Shown: positions 27,841 to 42,788, numbered from the stretch's first letter. The stretch: 64,000 nucleotides of DNA from Comamonas terrigena NBRC 13299 (GCF_006740045.1 NZ_AP019749.1:310001-374000); one strand, 5' to 3'. Notes: a model not told the origin generated them from the letters alone. A program made the numbers and translations.

Positions 27841-30800
27841 GAACACGCCGGTACCGATTTCGCGCTGGCTGGCCGCGCTTGCGCCGGAGGCGATGTACAG
27901 CGGCACCACGCCCAGAATGAATGCCAGGGACGTCATCAGAATGGGGCGGAAGCGCAGATGGGCTGCCTCCAGTGCCGCGTCATAGGCACTCATGCCCTGG
28001 GCGTGCAGGTCCTTCGCAAATTCCACGATCAAGATCGCGTTCTTGGCGGACAGACCGATCACGGTGATCAGCGCCACCTGGAAGTAGATGTCGTTGGGCA
28101 TGCCGCGGATGAACATCCCGGCCAGCGCGCCCAGCACGCCCAGGGGCACCACCAGCATCACGGACAGCGGAATGCTCCAGCTTTCATACAGCGCAGCCAG
28201 GCACAGGAACACGGCCAGGATGGAGAAGGCGTACAGCAGCATGGCCGAGGAGCCGGACTTCTTTTCGTCCAGCGACTGGCCGGTCCACTCGTAGCCAAAA
28301 CCTTCGGGCAGGTCCAGGGCGAGCTTTTCCATCTCGGCCATGGCCTGGCCACTGGTGTAGCCGGGCTTGGCGGAGCCGGTGATGCTCATGGAGGGGTAGC
28401 CGTTGTAGCGGGTCACCTGCATGGGGCCGGAGATCCACTTGGCGCTCACCATGGTGGAGAGCTCCACCAGCTTGCCATCCGCATTGGGCACGGTCAGACG
28501 CATCACGTCTTCCGGCTGCATGCGGCGGTGGGCATCGGCCTGGATGGTCACGCGCTGCATATAGCCCTGGTTGGGGAAGTCGGTGGAGTTCGACGAACCC
28601 AGGGCCGTGGCCAGCGTGGACGCCAGATCTCCCATGCTGACGCGCTGTGCATACACGGCGTCGCGGTTGATGTTGACCTGCCACTGTGGCGCATCGTCCA
28701 CGCCGTCAAAGCGCACACCGGTCAGGATGGGGCTCTGGTTGGCCTTGCCCATCAGCATGTTGCGCGCTTCCAGCAGGGCCGCGTGGCCCTTGGCGCCACG
28801 GTCCAGCAGGCGGAACGTGAAACCATCGCTGTTGCCCAGTTCCGGAATCGACGGCGGCACCAGGGTGTAGATGAAGCCGTCGCGCAGCGCCATCATGGCA
28901 CCCATGGTGCGGCCGGCAAACGATTGCGCATCCGAGCCCGCACCACTGCGCTGCGACCAGTCCTTGAGGGTGGTGAACGCCAGACCCATGTTCTGTCCCT
29001 GGCCGGAGAAGCTGAAGCCCAGAATGCTCACGATGTGGTCGGTTTCGGGCTGGCTCAGCACAAACTTTTCCAGCTCGGCCACGGCGTCACCGGTACGGTC
29101 CAGCGTGGCGCCGGGCGGCAGCTGTGCCAGCGAGATCACATAGCCCTGGTCTTCCGTCGGCAGGAAGGCGCTGGGCAGCTTCATGAACATGAAGGCCACA
29201 CCGGCGATCACCAGCAGATAGACCACCACGGCCTGGAACGAGCGCTTGACCACGGAGTTCAATGCACCGTGGTAGCGCTTGGTGCCGGCGTCAAATTTGC
29301 GGTTGAACCAGTTGTAGAAGGGGCCCAGCGGGCCGGTCTTCTTGTCATGCGCATGGCCCTTGGGGATGGGCTTGAGCATGGTCGCGCACAGCGCGGGGGT
29401 CAGCGTCAGCGCAAAGAAGCCGGAGAAGAAGATGGAGATGGCCATCACCAGCGAGAACTGGCGGTAGATGTTGCCGGTGGCGCCGGAGAACATGGCCAGC
29501 GGCAGGAACACGGTGACCAGAATCACCGTGATGCCGACCACGGCGCCCTGGATCTGGCCCATGGCCTTGATCGTGGCTTCCTTGGGCGGTATGCCTTCCT
29601 CGGCCATGATGCGCTCGACGTTCTCCACCACCACGATGGCATCGTCCACCACGATACCGATCACCAGCACCATGGCGAACATGGCCAGGATGTTGATGGT
29701 CAGCCCCGCAGCCAGCATGACGCCGAAGGTCCCCAGCAGGGCGATGGGCACCACGATGGTCGGGATCAGTGTGTAGCGGATGTTCTGCAGGAAGACCAGC
29801 ATCACGATGAACACCAGCACGATGGCTTCGAGCAGGGTGTGCACCACTTTCTCGATCGAGATCTTGACGAACTTCGAGGTGTCGTACGGCGCGGACCAGT
29901 TCACGCCCGGGGGCAGGAAGGGCGCCAGCGTGTCCATCTTTTCATAGACCAGCTTGGCCGTGGCCATGGCGTTGGCGGTGGAGGTCAGCTGCACCGCCAT
30001 GGCGACGGCAGGCTTGCCGTCCAGGCGGGAGTTGAAGGCATAGGACTCGGTGCCCAGCTCCACGCGGGCCACGTCCTTGATGCGCACGGTCGAGCCGTCG
30101 GCGTTGGAGCGCAGCACCACGTTGCCGAATTGCTCGGGCGTCGTGAGCTGGCCGGGGACCACGATACTGGCGCTCATGGTCGTGCCGGGGACGTTGGGGG
30201 TGTCACCCAGTGCACCGCCGGAGATCTGCTGGTTCTGTGCGGCGATCGCGGCATTCACCGAGGCAATGGGCAGGCCATAGCCTTGCAGCTTGATGGGGTC
30301 GACCCAGATGCGCATGGCGCGGCCGGCCGCGAACAGCTGGGCCTTGCCCACGCCTTCCAGGCGCTGGACTTCGGGCAGCACGTTGCGGTTGACGTAGTCG
30401 GCAATGTCGTCGCGCGACGTTTCCCCGGACTCGGCCTGGAAGGCCAGAATCATCAGGAAGTTGCTCATCGCCTTGTCGACCTTCACCCCCAGTGCCTGCA
30501 CCACGCTGGGCAGACGGGGCTCGGCCCGCGCCAGGCGGTTCTGCACGTCCACCTGGGCCAGGTCGGCATTGGTGCCGGGCTTGAAGGTGAGGGTCAGGGT
30601 GCCCTGGCCCCCGGCGGGGGCCTTGCTTTCCATGTACATCAGGCCGGCGGCACCGTTCATCTCACGTTCAATGAGCTGAAGCACCGAATCGGTCATGGTC
30701 TCGGAGGTGGCTCCGGGGTAGGTGGCCGTGACTGTGATCGTGGGCGGTGCCACGGACGGGAACTGCGCCACTGGCAGCTGGGTGATCGAGATGATGCCAG

Positions 30801-30864
30801 CCAGCACCACAAAGATCGCAATCACCCACGCAAAGATAGGGCGGTGGATAAAAAACTTCGACAT
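27829..30864 (-). CDS. RND efflux pump permease (HAE1/AcrB type), frameshifted near the 3' end
   Basis: This is an inner-membrane proton-driven drug pump. The 1011-residue frame has the AcrB layout: TM1 (HRPIFAWVIAIFVVLAGII), a large periplasmic loop, the central TM block with the proton-relay aspartates VVDDAIVVVENVERIM, a second periplasmic loop and TM8-11 ending GTGVFWAW. It stops early: the last helix and tail are in another frame (27689-27840), because of a missing base near 27838. A pump lacking TM12 is unlikely to work, so this is either a real inactivation, a programmed event or a sequence error. It lies 15 bases after the adaptor gene and is read from the same promoter. Confidence 0.93.
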   Translation of the reverse strand: MSKFFIHRPIFAWVIAIFVVLAGIISITQLPVAQFPSVAPPTITVTATYPGATSETMTDSVLQLIEREMNGAAGLMYMESKAPAGGQGTLTLTFKPGTNADLAQVDVQNRLARAEPRLPSVVQALGVKVDKAMSNFLMILAFQAESGETSRDDIADYVNRNVLPEVQRLEGVGKAQLFAAGRAMRIWVDPIKLQGYGLPIASVNAAIAAQNQQISGGALGDTPNVPGTTMSASIVVPGQLTTPEQFGNVVLRSNADGSTVRIKDVARVELGTESYAFNSRLDGKPAVAMAVQLTSTANAMATAKLVYEKMDTLAPFLPPGVNWSAPYDTSKFVKISIEKVVHTLLEAIVLVFIVMLVFLQNIRYTLIPTIVVPIALLGTFGVMLAAGLTINILAMFAMVLVIGIVVDDAIVVVENVERIMAEEGIPPKEATIKAMGQIQGAVVGITVILVTVFLPLAMFSGATGNIYRQFSLVMAISIFFSGFFALTLTPALCATMLKPIPKGHAHDKKTGPLGPFYNWFNRKFDAGTKRYHGALNSVVKRSFQAVVVYLLVIAGVAFMFMKLPSAFLPTEDQGYVISLAQLPPGATLDRTGDAVAELEKFVLSQPETDHIVSILGFSFSGQGQNMGLAFTTLKDWSQRSGAGSDAQSFAGRTMGAMMALRDGFIYTLVPPSIPELGNSDGFTFRLLDRGAKGHAALLEARNMLMGKANQSPILTGVRFDGVDDAPQWQVNINRDAVYAQRVSMGDLASTLATALGSSNSTDFPNQGYMQRVTIQADAHRRMQPEDVMRLTVPNADGKLVELSTMVSAKWISGPMQVTRYNGYPSMSITGSAKPGYTSGQAMAEMEKLALDLPEGFGYEWTGQSLDEKKSGSSAMLLYAFSILAVFLCLAALYESWSIPLSVMLVVPLGVLGALAGMFIRGMPNDIYFQVALITVIGLSAKNAILIVEFAKDLHAQGMSAYDAALEAAHLRFRPILMTSLAFILGVVPLYIASGASAASQREIGTGVFWAW

Positions 30865-30879
30865 AGAAATCTGTCCCGT

Positions 30880-32187
30880 TTATTGGGCCGCCGCAGGCTT
30901 GGCGTCTGCGGCAGCTTCCGGCTTGGCGGCGGGGGCTTTGTCTGCGGCCGGAGCGGCTGCTGCGGGAGCGGCCTTGGCGTCGGCTTGCCATGGCACCGGG
31001 GTCACTTTCTTGGCACCCATGCCGACCTTGATCACGCCGTCCACCATGACTTTTTCGCCCTCCTTGAGGCCACCCGTCACGATCCAGTTGTTGCCTTGTG
31101 AACCATTGATCTGCACGGGACGCGGGGCCACGGTGCCGTCTTCCGCCACCACCAGCACGAAGTTACCCTTTTCATTGCGGGTCACGGACTGCTGGGGAAT
31201 GACAGCGGCGTTGTCCACCTGGGCCTGTTCCAGCTGCACGCGCACATACATGCCGGGCAGCAGCAGACCATTCGGGTTGGGCAGCTCGGCACGGACGCTG
31301 ACCTGGCCGGTGTTCTCGTCCACGGTCAGATCGGTGAACAGCATGCGGCCGGTGTGGCCGTATTCCTTGCCGTCTTCGGTGAAGACATGGACCTTGGCGG
31401 CGTTCGCGCCGTCACGGGTGAGCTTGCCGGCGGCCAGCGCTTCCTTGAGCCGCAGGATGTCGGTCGAAGACTGCGTCAGGTTGACGTACAGCGGATGGAT
31501 CTGCTGGATGGTGGCCAGCTGGGTGGCTTCGCCCTGGCCGACCAGCGCGCCCTCGGTCACCATGGCGCGGCCAATGCGGCCGGCGATGGGGGCGGTGACT
31601 GTGGCATAGCCCAGGTTGACATTGGCGTTGGTCACACCGGCCTTGCCGGCGGCCACCTGGGCCAGTGCCGCTTTTTCGGCCGCGATCGCGGCGTCGTAGT
31701 CCTGCTTGCTGATGGCATTGGCTTCCACCAGGGGCTTGTAGCGGCGTGCGGTGGCGGCCGCCTGCACCAGGCTGGCTTCGGCCTGGGCCAGGGTGGCTTG
31801 CGCGCTTTGCAGATTGGCCTGGTAGGGCGTGCTGTCGATCTGGAAGAGTTTCTGGCCGACCTTGACGTCCGAGCCTTCCTGGAACAGGCGCTTTTGCAGG
31901 ATGCCGGCCGCGCGTGCGCGGACCTGGGCGGTGCGGAAGGCTTCCAGGCGACCGGGCAGATCGGTCACCAGGGGAACGCTGCCCAGCTTCACGGTCACCA
32001 CACCGACTTCCGGAGGCTTGGCCTGTGCGGCTGCTTGCGCATTCTGCGCACCGTCATTTTTGTCGCCACATGCAGCCAGGCTCAAGGCCGACACCACTGC
32101 CACGCCCAGGGCGATGGCGCGCAAACGGGCGTGGGGGGCGAAGAGGGGGGCCTTGGCCGCACGGCTTGCTTCATACACGGGATGCAT
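30880..32187 (-). CDS. RND efflux periplasmic adaptor (MexA/AcrA family)
   Basis: This is a membrane-fusion protein that bridges the pump and the outer-membrane channel. The 435-residue precursor has a lipobox (SLAAC, Cys40) after an unusually long basic start, so a later start is possible. Lipoyl and hairpin segments follow (TDLPGRLEAFRTAQVRARAAG, LFQIDSTPYQANLQSAQATL), then beta-barrel blocks (TVTAPIAGRIGRAMVTEGAL, LLPGMYVRVQLEQAQVDNA). The C-terminus is an Ala/Pro/Lys-rich tail. It is the first gene of the operon, divergent from the TetR regulator, with an operator-like palindrome between them. Confidence 0.95.
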   Translation of the reverse strand: MHPVYEASRAAKAPLFAPHARLRAIALGVAVVSALSLAACGDKNDGAQNAQAAAQAKPPEVGVVTVKLGSVPLVTDLPGRLEAFRTAQVRARAAGILQKRLFQEGSDVKVGQKLFQIDSTPYQANLQSAQATLAQAEASLVQAAATARRYKPLVEANAISKQDYDAAIAAEKAALAQVAAGKAGVTNANVNLGYATVTAPIAGRIGRAMVTEGALVGQGEATQLATIQQIHPLYVNLTQSSTDILRLKEALAAGKLTRDGANAAKVHVFTEDGKEYGHTGRMLFTDLTVDENTGQVSVRAELPNPNGLLLPGMYVRVQLEQAQVDNAAVIPQQSVTRNEKGNFVLVVAEDGTVAPRPVQINGSQGNNWIVTGGLKEGEKVMVDGVIKVGMGAKKVTPVPWQADAKAAPAAAAPAADKAPAAKPEAAADAKPAAAQ

Positions 32188-32288
32188 GAAAGTCCTTCCG
32201 GTAGTTTGTTGGATGCAAAAAAGGGCGCGATGCCTGTGCGTCGCGCCAAAAACAGAGTCTCATGCCCTGGAAATCGATGTCGCAATTA

Positions 32289-32312
32289 TACATACATCCA
32301 TGAATGTATAAT
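32289..32312. promoter_or_regulatory. AcrR-like operator in the divergent efflux promoter region
   Basis: Half-sites TACATACAT (32289-32297) and TGAATGTAT (32301-32309) match those reported for the E. coli AcrR operator, with the same spacing of three bases. A wider palindrome ATTATACAT / ATGTATAAT spans 32285-32312. It lies midway between the adaptor gene and the TetR gene, so the repressor can control both directions. Confidence 0.8.
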
Positions 32313-32387
32313 GACACTTGAGGCTGCTGACAGCATCCTCCGAGTCTGTGGGATGAATGTCAAACCCTGTGTGGGAAGGAGTGCAGC

Positions 32388-33017
32388 GTGGCGCGTCGGA
32401 CAAAGGAAGATGCTTGCGCGACCCGCAACAGTCTGCTGGATGCGGCGGAGCAGGTGTTCTATGAGCAAGGGGTGGCGCGCGCCTCGCTCAATGAAATAGC
32501 GCAGCGCGCGGGGGCCACGCGGGGCGCGGTCTATTGGCACTTCAAGGACAAGCTGGATCTGTTCTACGCCATGCTGGAGCGGGTCACGCTGCCGCTGGAG
32601 CAGGCCGCCTATGGCGAGGATGTGGGTGGCGCCCGGCTGGAAGGCCTGGCGCGGGTGCGGCATGTGATTGCGTCCGTCTTTGTGCGGCTGGAAGAGGATT
32701 CGCAGACCCGCAAGGTGTTCGAGGTGCTGCTGCACAAGGTGGAATACGTAGGGGAGCTGGTGTCCGTGCAGGAGCGCAATGTACAGGCGATGGCAGAGTT
32801 CGGCGCCAAGCTGGAAGCCGCGCTGGTGCATGCGCAGGGCGAGCAGCAGATCGAGCTGCCGGTCAGTGCGGGCGAGGCGGCGCTGGCTTTGCGCTGTCTG
32901 TTTGATGGGGTGATCCAGAGCTGGCTGCTTTCGCGCGGCGGTTTTGGGCTCTCGGCAGTGGGCATGCGCGCCGTGGATGCGTACCTGCGGGGTCTGGGGT
33001 TTGCCTTGGCTGCGTGA
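32388..33017 (+). CDS. TetR-family repressor of the efflux operon (AcrR/TtgR type)
   Basis: This is a ligand-released DNA-binding repressor of 209 residues. The N-terminal helix-turn-helix (about 12-60) has the AcrR-type sequence SLNEIAQRAGATRGAVYWHF followed by KDKLDLFYAM; the C-terminal ligand-binding part is alpha-helical (about 80-205). The start is a GTG with a strong GAAGGAG site seven bases upstream; the product MARRTKEDA matches the usual AcrR opening. It is transcribed away from the pump genes across an AcrR-like operator, the classical layout for local auto-regulated repression of an efflux pump. Confidence 0.94.
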   Translation: MARRTKEDACATRNSLLDAAEQVFYEQGVARASLNEIAQRAGATRGAVYWHFKDKLDLFYAMLERVTLPLEQAAYGEDVGGARLEGLARVRHVIASVFVRLEEDSQTRKVFEVLLHKVEYVGELVSVQERNVQAMAEFGAKLEAALVHAQGEQQIELPVSAGEAALALRCLFDGVIQSWLLSRGGFGLSAVGMRAVDAYLRGLGFALAA

Positions 33018-33084
33018 TGCTGCGCTGACTGCGTGGGAAAGTCATGCCACAATAGCGGGCTTGAGACGTTGAATTGTGTCTGTA

Positions 33085-33160
33085 GCGGCTGTAGCTCAGT
33101 GGATAGAGTATTGGCCTCCGAAGCCAAGGGTCGTGGGTTCGATCCCCGCCAGCCGCGCCA
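33085..33160 (+). tRNA. tRNA-Arg (anticodon CCG)
   Basis: A full cloverleaf: acceptor GCGGCTG/CAGCCGC, anticodon loop CTCCGAA within TTGGC/GCCAA, T-loop TTCGATC and encoded CCA end. It lies 88 bases before the tRNA-Tyr gene and may be a separate unit. Confidence 0.96.
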
Positions 33161-33248
33161 TCTTCTGCTGCACTTTGTGTGGAGGAGGAAGAAAAAATCA
33201 CCGATTTCTTTTTGCGAGAAAAAACGGTGCTACAATTCAAATCTCTTC

Positions 33249-33334
33249 GGAGGGGTGCCCGAGTGGCTAAAGGGGGCAGACTGTAAATCTGTTGGCTTAC
33301 GCCTACACTGGTTCGAATCCAGTCCCCTCCACCA
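33249..33334 (+). tRNA. tRNA-Tyr (anticodon GTA)
   Basis: A class II tRNA with a long variable arm: acceptor GGAGGGG/CCCCTCC, anticodon loop CTGTAAA, T-loop TTCGAAT and encoded CCA. It is the first of the Tyr-Gly-Thr cluster before tuf, the order known from E. coli tufB. Confidence 0.97.
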
Positions 33335-33388
33335 GTAATGGTTGCAAGAGATGTGTCGCCTAGGGCGATGCGCGCAAACGCAAGGTTT

Positions 33389-33462
33389 GCGGGAGTAGTT
33401 CAATGGTAGAACCCTAGCCTTCCAAGCTAATGACGCGGGTTCGATTCCCGTCTCCCGCTCCA
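33389..33462 (+). tRNA. tRNA-Gly (anticodon TCC)
   Basis: Acceptor GCGGGAG/CTCCCGC, anticodon loop CTTCCAA, T-loop TTCGATT and encoded CCA. It lies between tRNA-Tyr and tRNA-Thr. Confidence 0.97.
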
Positions 33463-33502
33463 GGTTTGAAATTCCAACATTGCGCATTCGTGCGTGGTGT
33501 TT

Positions 33503-33577
<75 letters not shown>

Positions 33578-33651
33578 TCTTTCTGGTGCTTCTTTCAGAT
33601 GGTAGCGCCCAGAGCAAGTTAGAGCATTTGATTTTTTTCGGAGTCGAAAAA

Positions 33652-34842
<1,191 letters not shown>

Positions 34843-34855
34843 AATTTAAGGGTTT

Positions 34856-34931
34856 AGGGGTATAGCTCAATTGGCAGAGCGTCGGTCTCCAAAACCGAAG
34901 GTTGTAGGTTCGATTCCTACTGCCCCTGCCA
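34856..34931 (+). tRNA. tRNA-Trp (anticodon CCA)
   Basis: Acceptor AGGGGTA/TGCCCCT, anticodon loop CTCCAAA, T-loop TTCGATT and encoded CCA. It sits between tuf and secE, a common place in betaproteobacteria. Confidence 0.97.
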
Positions 34932-35020
34932 CCTCTAGGTGGTAAAGATAAGCCCGCCAGACTCTGGCGGGCTTCAGTGTCTTGTGCTCGGCCATTGTGC
35001 TGTGCGAATGAAGATTAGGT

Positions 35021-35404
35021 ATGGCTACATCGCAAGTTGAAACAGTAAGCTCTGGCGCCGACAAGGCCAAGCTGGCTGCAGTGCTGGTTCTGGTGATTGC
35101 ATCCATCGCCGGCTTTTATTTTCTGGGCGCCCAAGGCCCTGTTGCGCAATGGGGCGTGCTGTTGGTCGGCCTGGTGGCCGCTGCGGCCGTGTTCCTGGTC
35201 TCCGAGCAAGGCAAGCAGTTGATTGCGTTTGCCAAGGATTCTTGGAAAGAAGTCAAAAAGGTTGTCTGGCCCTCGCGCAAAGAGACCTTGCAGATGACGC
35301 TTTATGTGTTCGCCTTTGTGGTGATCATGGCTTTGTTCCTCTGGTTGACCGACAAGACCGTGGAGTGGGTGTTGTATGACCTCATTCTGGGCTGGAGAAA
35401 ATAA
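35021..35404 (+). CDS. secE: Preprotein translocase subunit SecE
   Basis: SecE stabilises SecY in the inner-membrane translocon. The 127-residue protein has three hydrophobic helices, and before the last one the conserved amphipathic segment [20 protein letters not shown]. Its stop shares one base with the nusG start, so the two are translationally coupled, the usual secE-nusG pair. Confidence 0.96.
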   Translation: MATSQVETVSSGADKAKLAAVLVLVIASIAGFYFLGAQGPVAQWGVLLVGLVAAAAVFLVSEQGKQLIAFAKDSWKEVKKVVWPSRKETLQMTLYVFAFVVIMALFLWLTDKTVEWVLYDLILGWRK

Positions 35405-36000
35405 TGACTGATGCGATGGACGCAGGTGCATCGGGCGCTCAAGTGGCGCCCGCTGCTGCAGTGAATCCTGATTTGCGCTGGTATATCGTGCATGCCTATT
35501 CGGGCATGGAAAAAGCGGTGGAGCGCAACATCACGGAGCGCATTCAGCGTTCTGGTATGCAGGAAAAATTCGGCCGTATCCTGGTTCCCACCGAAGAAGT
35601 GGTGGAAATGAAGAATGGCCAGCGCAAGACCACCGAGCGTCGCCTGTTCCCGGGTTATGTGTTCGTCGAGATGGTGATGGACGACGACACCTGGCACCTG
35701 GTCAAGCACACCAGCAAGGTGACCGGCTTTGTGGGCGGCGCCAAGAACCGCCCTGCACCGATCTCGGAAGAGGAAGTGCAGAAGATCGTGAGCCAGATGC
35801 AGGAAGGCTCCGACAAGCCGCGCCACAAGATCGAGTTCATGGTGGGCGAGCTGGTGCGTGTCAAGGAAGGTCCGTTCACGGACTTCAACGGCACGGTCGA
35901 AGAAGTCAATTACGAGAAGAACCGCCTGCGGGTGTCCGTGGCGATCTTCGGTCGCTCCACTCCGGTGGAACTGGAATTTGCGCAGGTCGAAAAGACCTGA
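35404..36000 (+). CDS. nusG: Transcription termination/antitermination protein NusG
   Basis: NusG binds RNA polymerase and links it to Rho and to the ribosome. The 198-residue protein has the NGN domain ([22 protein letters not shown], with [19 protein letters not shown]) and the C-terminal KOW domain ([30 protein letters not shown]). It follows secE with a one-base overlap and precedes rplK by 98 bases. Confidence 0.97.
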   Translation: MTDAMDAGASGAQVAPAAAVNPDLRWYIVHAYSGMEKAVERNITERIQRSGMQEKFGRILVPTEEVVEMKNGQRKTTERRLFPGYVFVEMVMDDDTWHLVKHTSKVTGFVGGAKNRPAPISEEEVQKIVSQMQEGSDKPRHKIEFMVGELVRVKEGPFTDFNGTVEEVNYEKNRLRVSVAIFGRSTPVELEFAQVEKT

Positions 36001-36098
36001 TGCCGATCGCACGTTGTGGGACTCGCGTGCTGAAATAAGAGTCCTTTAACACGGGGAGCCATGTACTGCATGGCGCTATACCCGTAAGGAGTAAATCC

Positions 36099-36530
36099 AT
36101 GGCGAAGAAAATCGTCGGTTTTATCAAGCTGCAAGTGCCAGCTGGTAAGGCCAATCCTTCCCCTCCCATCGGTCCTGCGCTGGGTCAGCGCGGCCTGAAC
36201 ATCATGGAATTCTGCAAGGCATTCAATGCGCAGACCCAAGGTGTTGAGCCCGGTCTGCCTCTGCCTGTGGTGATCACGGCCTTTGCTGACAAGAGCTTCA
36301 CGTTCGTCATCAAGACCCCTCCCGCCACCGTGCTGATCAAGAAGGCCATCAAGCTGGACAAGGGTTCTTCGAACCCTCTGAAGGCCAAGGTCGGCAAGAT
36401 CACCCGCGCTCAGCTGGAAGAGATCGCTCAGACCAAGCTGAAGGACATGAATGCCGCTAACGTTGACGCCGCCGTGCGCACGCTGGCTGGTTCTGCCCGT
36501 TCGATGGGCGTGATCGTGGAGGGTTTGTAA
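36099..36530 (+). CDS. rplK: 50S ribosomal protein L11
   Basis: L11 forms part of the GTPase-associated centre of the large subunit. The 143-residue protein begins [21 protein letters not shown], with the proline-rich [20 protein letters not shown] segment. It leads the rplKA pair; its stop lies one base before rplA. Confidence 0.98.
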   Translation: MAKKIVGFIKLQVPAGKANPSPPIGPALGQRGLNIMEFCKAFNAQTQGVEPGLPLPVVITAFADKSFTFVIKTPPATVLIKKAIKLDKGSSNPLKAKVGKITRAQLEEIAQTKLKDMNAANVDAAVRTLAGSARSMGVIVEGL

Positions 36531-36531
36531 A

Positions 36532-37227
36532 ATGGCCAAGTTGACCAAGAAGCAAAAAGCTCTCCAAGGCAAGGTGGACTCCACCAAGCTGTACGCCTTC
36601 GGCGAAGCCGTGGTGCTGGTGAAGGAAGCTGCAACCGCCAAGTTCGATGAATCCATCGATGTGGCCGTGCAACTGGGCGTGGATGCCAAGAAGTCGGACC
36701 AAGTGGTGCGCGGCGCTGTCGTGCTGCCTCACGGTACCGGCAAGACCACCCGTGTGGCCGTGTTCGCACAAGGCGCCAAGGCTGAAGAAGCCAAGGCCGC
36801 TGGTGCTGACATCGTCGGCATGGACGATCTGGCTGCCCAAGTCAAGGCTGGCGACATGCCCTTTGACGTGGTGATCGCTGCTCCCGACGCTATGCGTGTC
36901 GTGGGTCAGCTGGGTCAGATCCTGGGCCCACGTGGCCTGATGCCCAACCCCAAGGTGGGTACTGTGACTCCCGACGTCGCTACGGCCGTGAAGAACGCCA
37001 AGGCTGGTCAGGTGCAGTTCCGCGTGGACAAGGCTGGTATCGTGCACTCGACCATTGGCCGCCGCTCGTTCGACAACGACAAGCTGCAAGCCAACCTGGC
37101 CGCCCTGGTGGACGCGCTGAACAAGGCCAAGCCTGCTTCCAGCAAGGGTCTGTACCTGCGCAAGGTGGCGGTTTCCTCTACGATGGGTGTGGGTGTTCGC
37201 GTCGAGCCCCAATCCATCGCAGCGTAA
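36532..37227 (+). CDS. rplA: 50S ribosomal protein L1
   Basis: L1 forms the mobile stalk near the E site and, in bacteria, represses its own operon by binding the rplK leader. The 231-residue protein contains the family block [20 protein letters not shown] and the C-terminal [11 protein letters not shown] segment. It starts one base after rplK. Confidence 0.98.
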   Translation: MAKLTKKQKALQGKVDSTKLYAFGEAVVLVKEAATAKFDESIDVAVQLGVDAKKSDQVVRGAVVLPHGTGKTTRVAVFAQGAKAEEAKAAGADIVGMDDLAAQVKAGDMPFDVVIAAPDAMRVVGQLGQILGPRGLMPNPKVGTVTPDVATAVKNAKAGQVQFRVDKAGIVHSTIGRRSFDNDKLQANLAALVDALNKAKPASSKGLYLRKVAVSSTMGVGVRVEPQSIAA

Positions 37228-37452
37228 TTCGCTAAAATCTTCTGCCCGGATTTGTCCGGGCTGATGTGGTGGGCTGTCCATGTGCGCATGGACAGGTCAT
37301 CCAAGACCGCTGGTGTGGCTTGCCACTTAATTGCATAGCCAGCGCAGATGGCGATCCCGCTGCAGATGGATGAATGTCCTCTAACAGTTGGTCGCTGCAA
37401 CAAGAGCGCGCACAAGGGGCTTGCCCTGCGTGCGCATTTGAAGGAGTAGACC
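37228..37452 (+). promoter_or_regulatory. Leader region of rplJL (probable L10 autoregulatory leader)
   Basis: A 225-base untranslated region precedes rplJ. It starts with a hairpin GCCCGGA/TCCGGGC (37244-37261) after rplA and ends with a long stem built from GCGCGCAC and GTGCGC near 37410-37436, just before the ribosome site. In other bacteria L10-(L7/L12)4 binds such a leader to shut down rplJL translation; the binding motif itself was not confirmed here. Confidence 0.45.
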
Positions 37453-37980
37453 TTGAGTCTTAATCGCAGTGAGAAAGAAGCGGTCATCAACGAAGTGACC
37501 AGCCTCGCCGCTAAAGCTCAAACGCTTGTGATCGCGGAATACCGTGGCATCACGGTCGCCGACATGACCAAACTGCGTAGCGAAGCGCGCAGCAAGGGTG
37601 TGAGCCTGAGCGTGTTGAAGAACACCCTGGCCCGCCGTGCTGTCGCCGGTAGCGCGTTTGAAGTGGTGGCTGACCAGATGACTGGTCCCCTGATCTATGG
37701 CTTCTCTGAAGACGCAGTGGCTGCCGCCAAGGTGGTGGCCGACTTCGCGAAGACCAACGACAAGTTGGTGATTCGCGGTGGCGCGTTTTCGGGCAAGGCC
37801 CTGGACGTGAACGGCGTGAAGCAGCTGGCAAGCATCCCCTCGAAGGAAGTGCTGCTGGCCCAAGTGTGTGGCTTGCTCATGTCGCCTATGTCGCGTACAG
37901 CCGTTGTGCTGGGTGCGCTGGCGGCAAAGAAGAGCGAAGGCGCAGAGCAACCTGCCGCCGAAGAAGCCGCTGCAGCTTAA
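37453..37980 (+). CDS. rplJ: 50S ribosomal protein L10
   Basis: L10 anchors the L7/L12 dimers on the ribosomal stalk. The 175-residue protein starts at a TTG with AAGGAG eight bases upstream ([19 protein letters not shown]), has [19 protein letters not shown] and ends with an Ala/Glu-rich tail that binds L12. It is followed by rplL 40 bases later. The long leader suggests autoregulation. Confidence 0.97.
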   Translation: MSLNRSEKEAVINEVTSLAAKAQTLVIAEYRGITVADMTKLRSEARSKGVSLSVLKNTLARRAVAGSAFEVVADQMTGPLIYGFSEDAVAAAKVVADFAKTNDKLVIRGGAFSGKALDVNGVKQLASIPSKEVLLAQVCGLLMSPMSRTAVVLGALAAKKSEGAEQPAAEEAAAA

Positions 37981-38020
37981 TTGCGGCAACAAACAACCAA
38001 CAAATTGTTAGGAAATTAAC

Positions 38021-38395
38021 ATGGCATTCGATAAAGACGCATTCTTGACCGCCCTGGACAGCATGACTGTTCTGGAACTGAACGACCTGGTCAAGGCAAT
38101 TGAAGAAAAGTTTGGCGTGAGCGCTGCCGCTATGGCTGCTCCTGCTGCTGCTGGCGGCGGTGCTGCTGCTGCTGCTGAAGAAAAGACCGAGTTCAACGTG
38201 GTGCTGGCTGAAGCCGGTTCCAACAAGGTTGCCGTGATCAAGGCCGTGCGCGAAATCACCGGCCTGGGTCTGAAGGAAGCCAAGGACCTGGTCGACGGCG
38301 CTCCCAAGAACGTGAAGGAAGGCGTGGCCAAGGCCGACGCTGAAGCCGCAGTGAAGAAGCTGACCGAAGCTGGTGCTAAGGCTGAACTCAAGTAA
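38021..38395 (+). CDS. rplL: 50S ribosomal protein L7/L12
   Basis: L7/L12 is the multi-copy stalk protein that recruits translation GTPases. The 124-residue protein has the N-terminal dimerisation part ([20 protein letters not shown]), an Ala/Gly-rich hinge and the C-terminal domain ([20 protein letters not shown] type: here [19 protein letters not shown]). Confidence 0.98.
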   Translation: MAFDKDAFLTALDSMTVLELNDLVKAIEEKFGVSAAAMAAPAAAGGGAAAAAEEKTEFNVVLAEAGSNKVAVIKAVREITGLGLKEAKDLVDGAPKNVKEGVAKADAEAAVKKLTEAGAKAELK

Positions 38396-38410
38396 TTGAG
38401 TCCAATCCTG

Positions 38411-38443
38411 AGGCTGGAGTGCTCGCAAGGGCCTCCAGCCTTT
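38411..38443 (+). terminator. Possible attenuator between rplL and rpoB
   Basis: The hairpin AGGCTGGAG / CTCCAGCCT is followed by a weak TTTGG. In E. coli a partial terminator lies at this place and lowers rpoBC transcription relative to rplJL; the weak T-run fits partial read-through. The rest of the 280-base rplL-rpoB gap shows no other supported element. Confidence 0.5.
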
Positions 38444-38675
38444 GGTGCTTGTGGAACTGGCTTCCAGAGCACACCAGAAAACGGGCAAATCGCCTTTTTT
38501 CTAGTGTCTTCTGACAACCCGACAGCAGAAGATGCCTTGGTTCGGGCGATGTGCAACGCATCGCCGTCCGCCATGGTTGGTAGTGGCCAACCGCCAAGCC
38601 GGCAAAAGGAGCGCGCCCTTCTTGCCGGACAGTGTCGTCGCAGACCCAGGACTCAAGTCTTTGCCCGGAGATCTC

Positions 38676-42788
<4,113 letters not shown>

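Noticed and set aside
33025..33053. CTGACT and CACAAT 17 bases apart before tRNA-Arg as a promoter
   Set aside because: Each element matches only four of six consensus bases; not strong enough to list as a feature.
34951..34973. Hairpin AGCCCGCCAG/CTGGCGGGCT after tRNA-Trp as a terminator
   Set aside because: It is not followed by a T-run (TTCAGTGTC), so termination is doubtful; it may only mark the tRNA 3' processing region.
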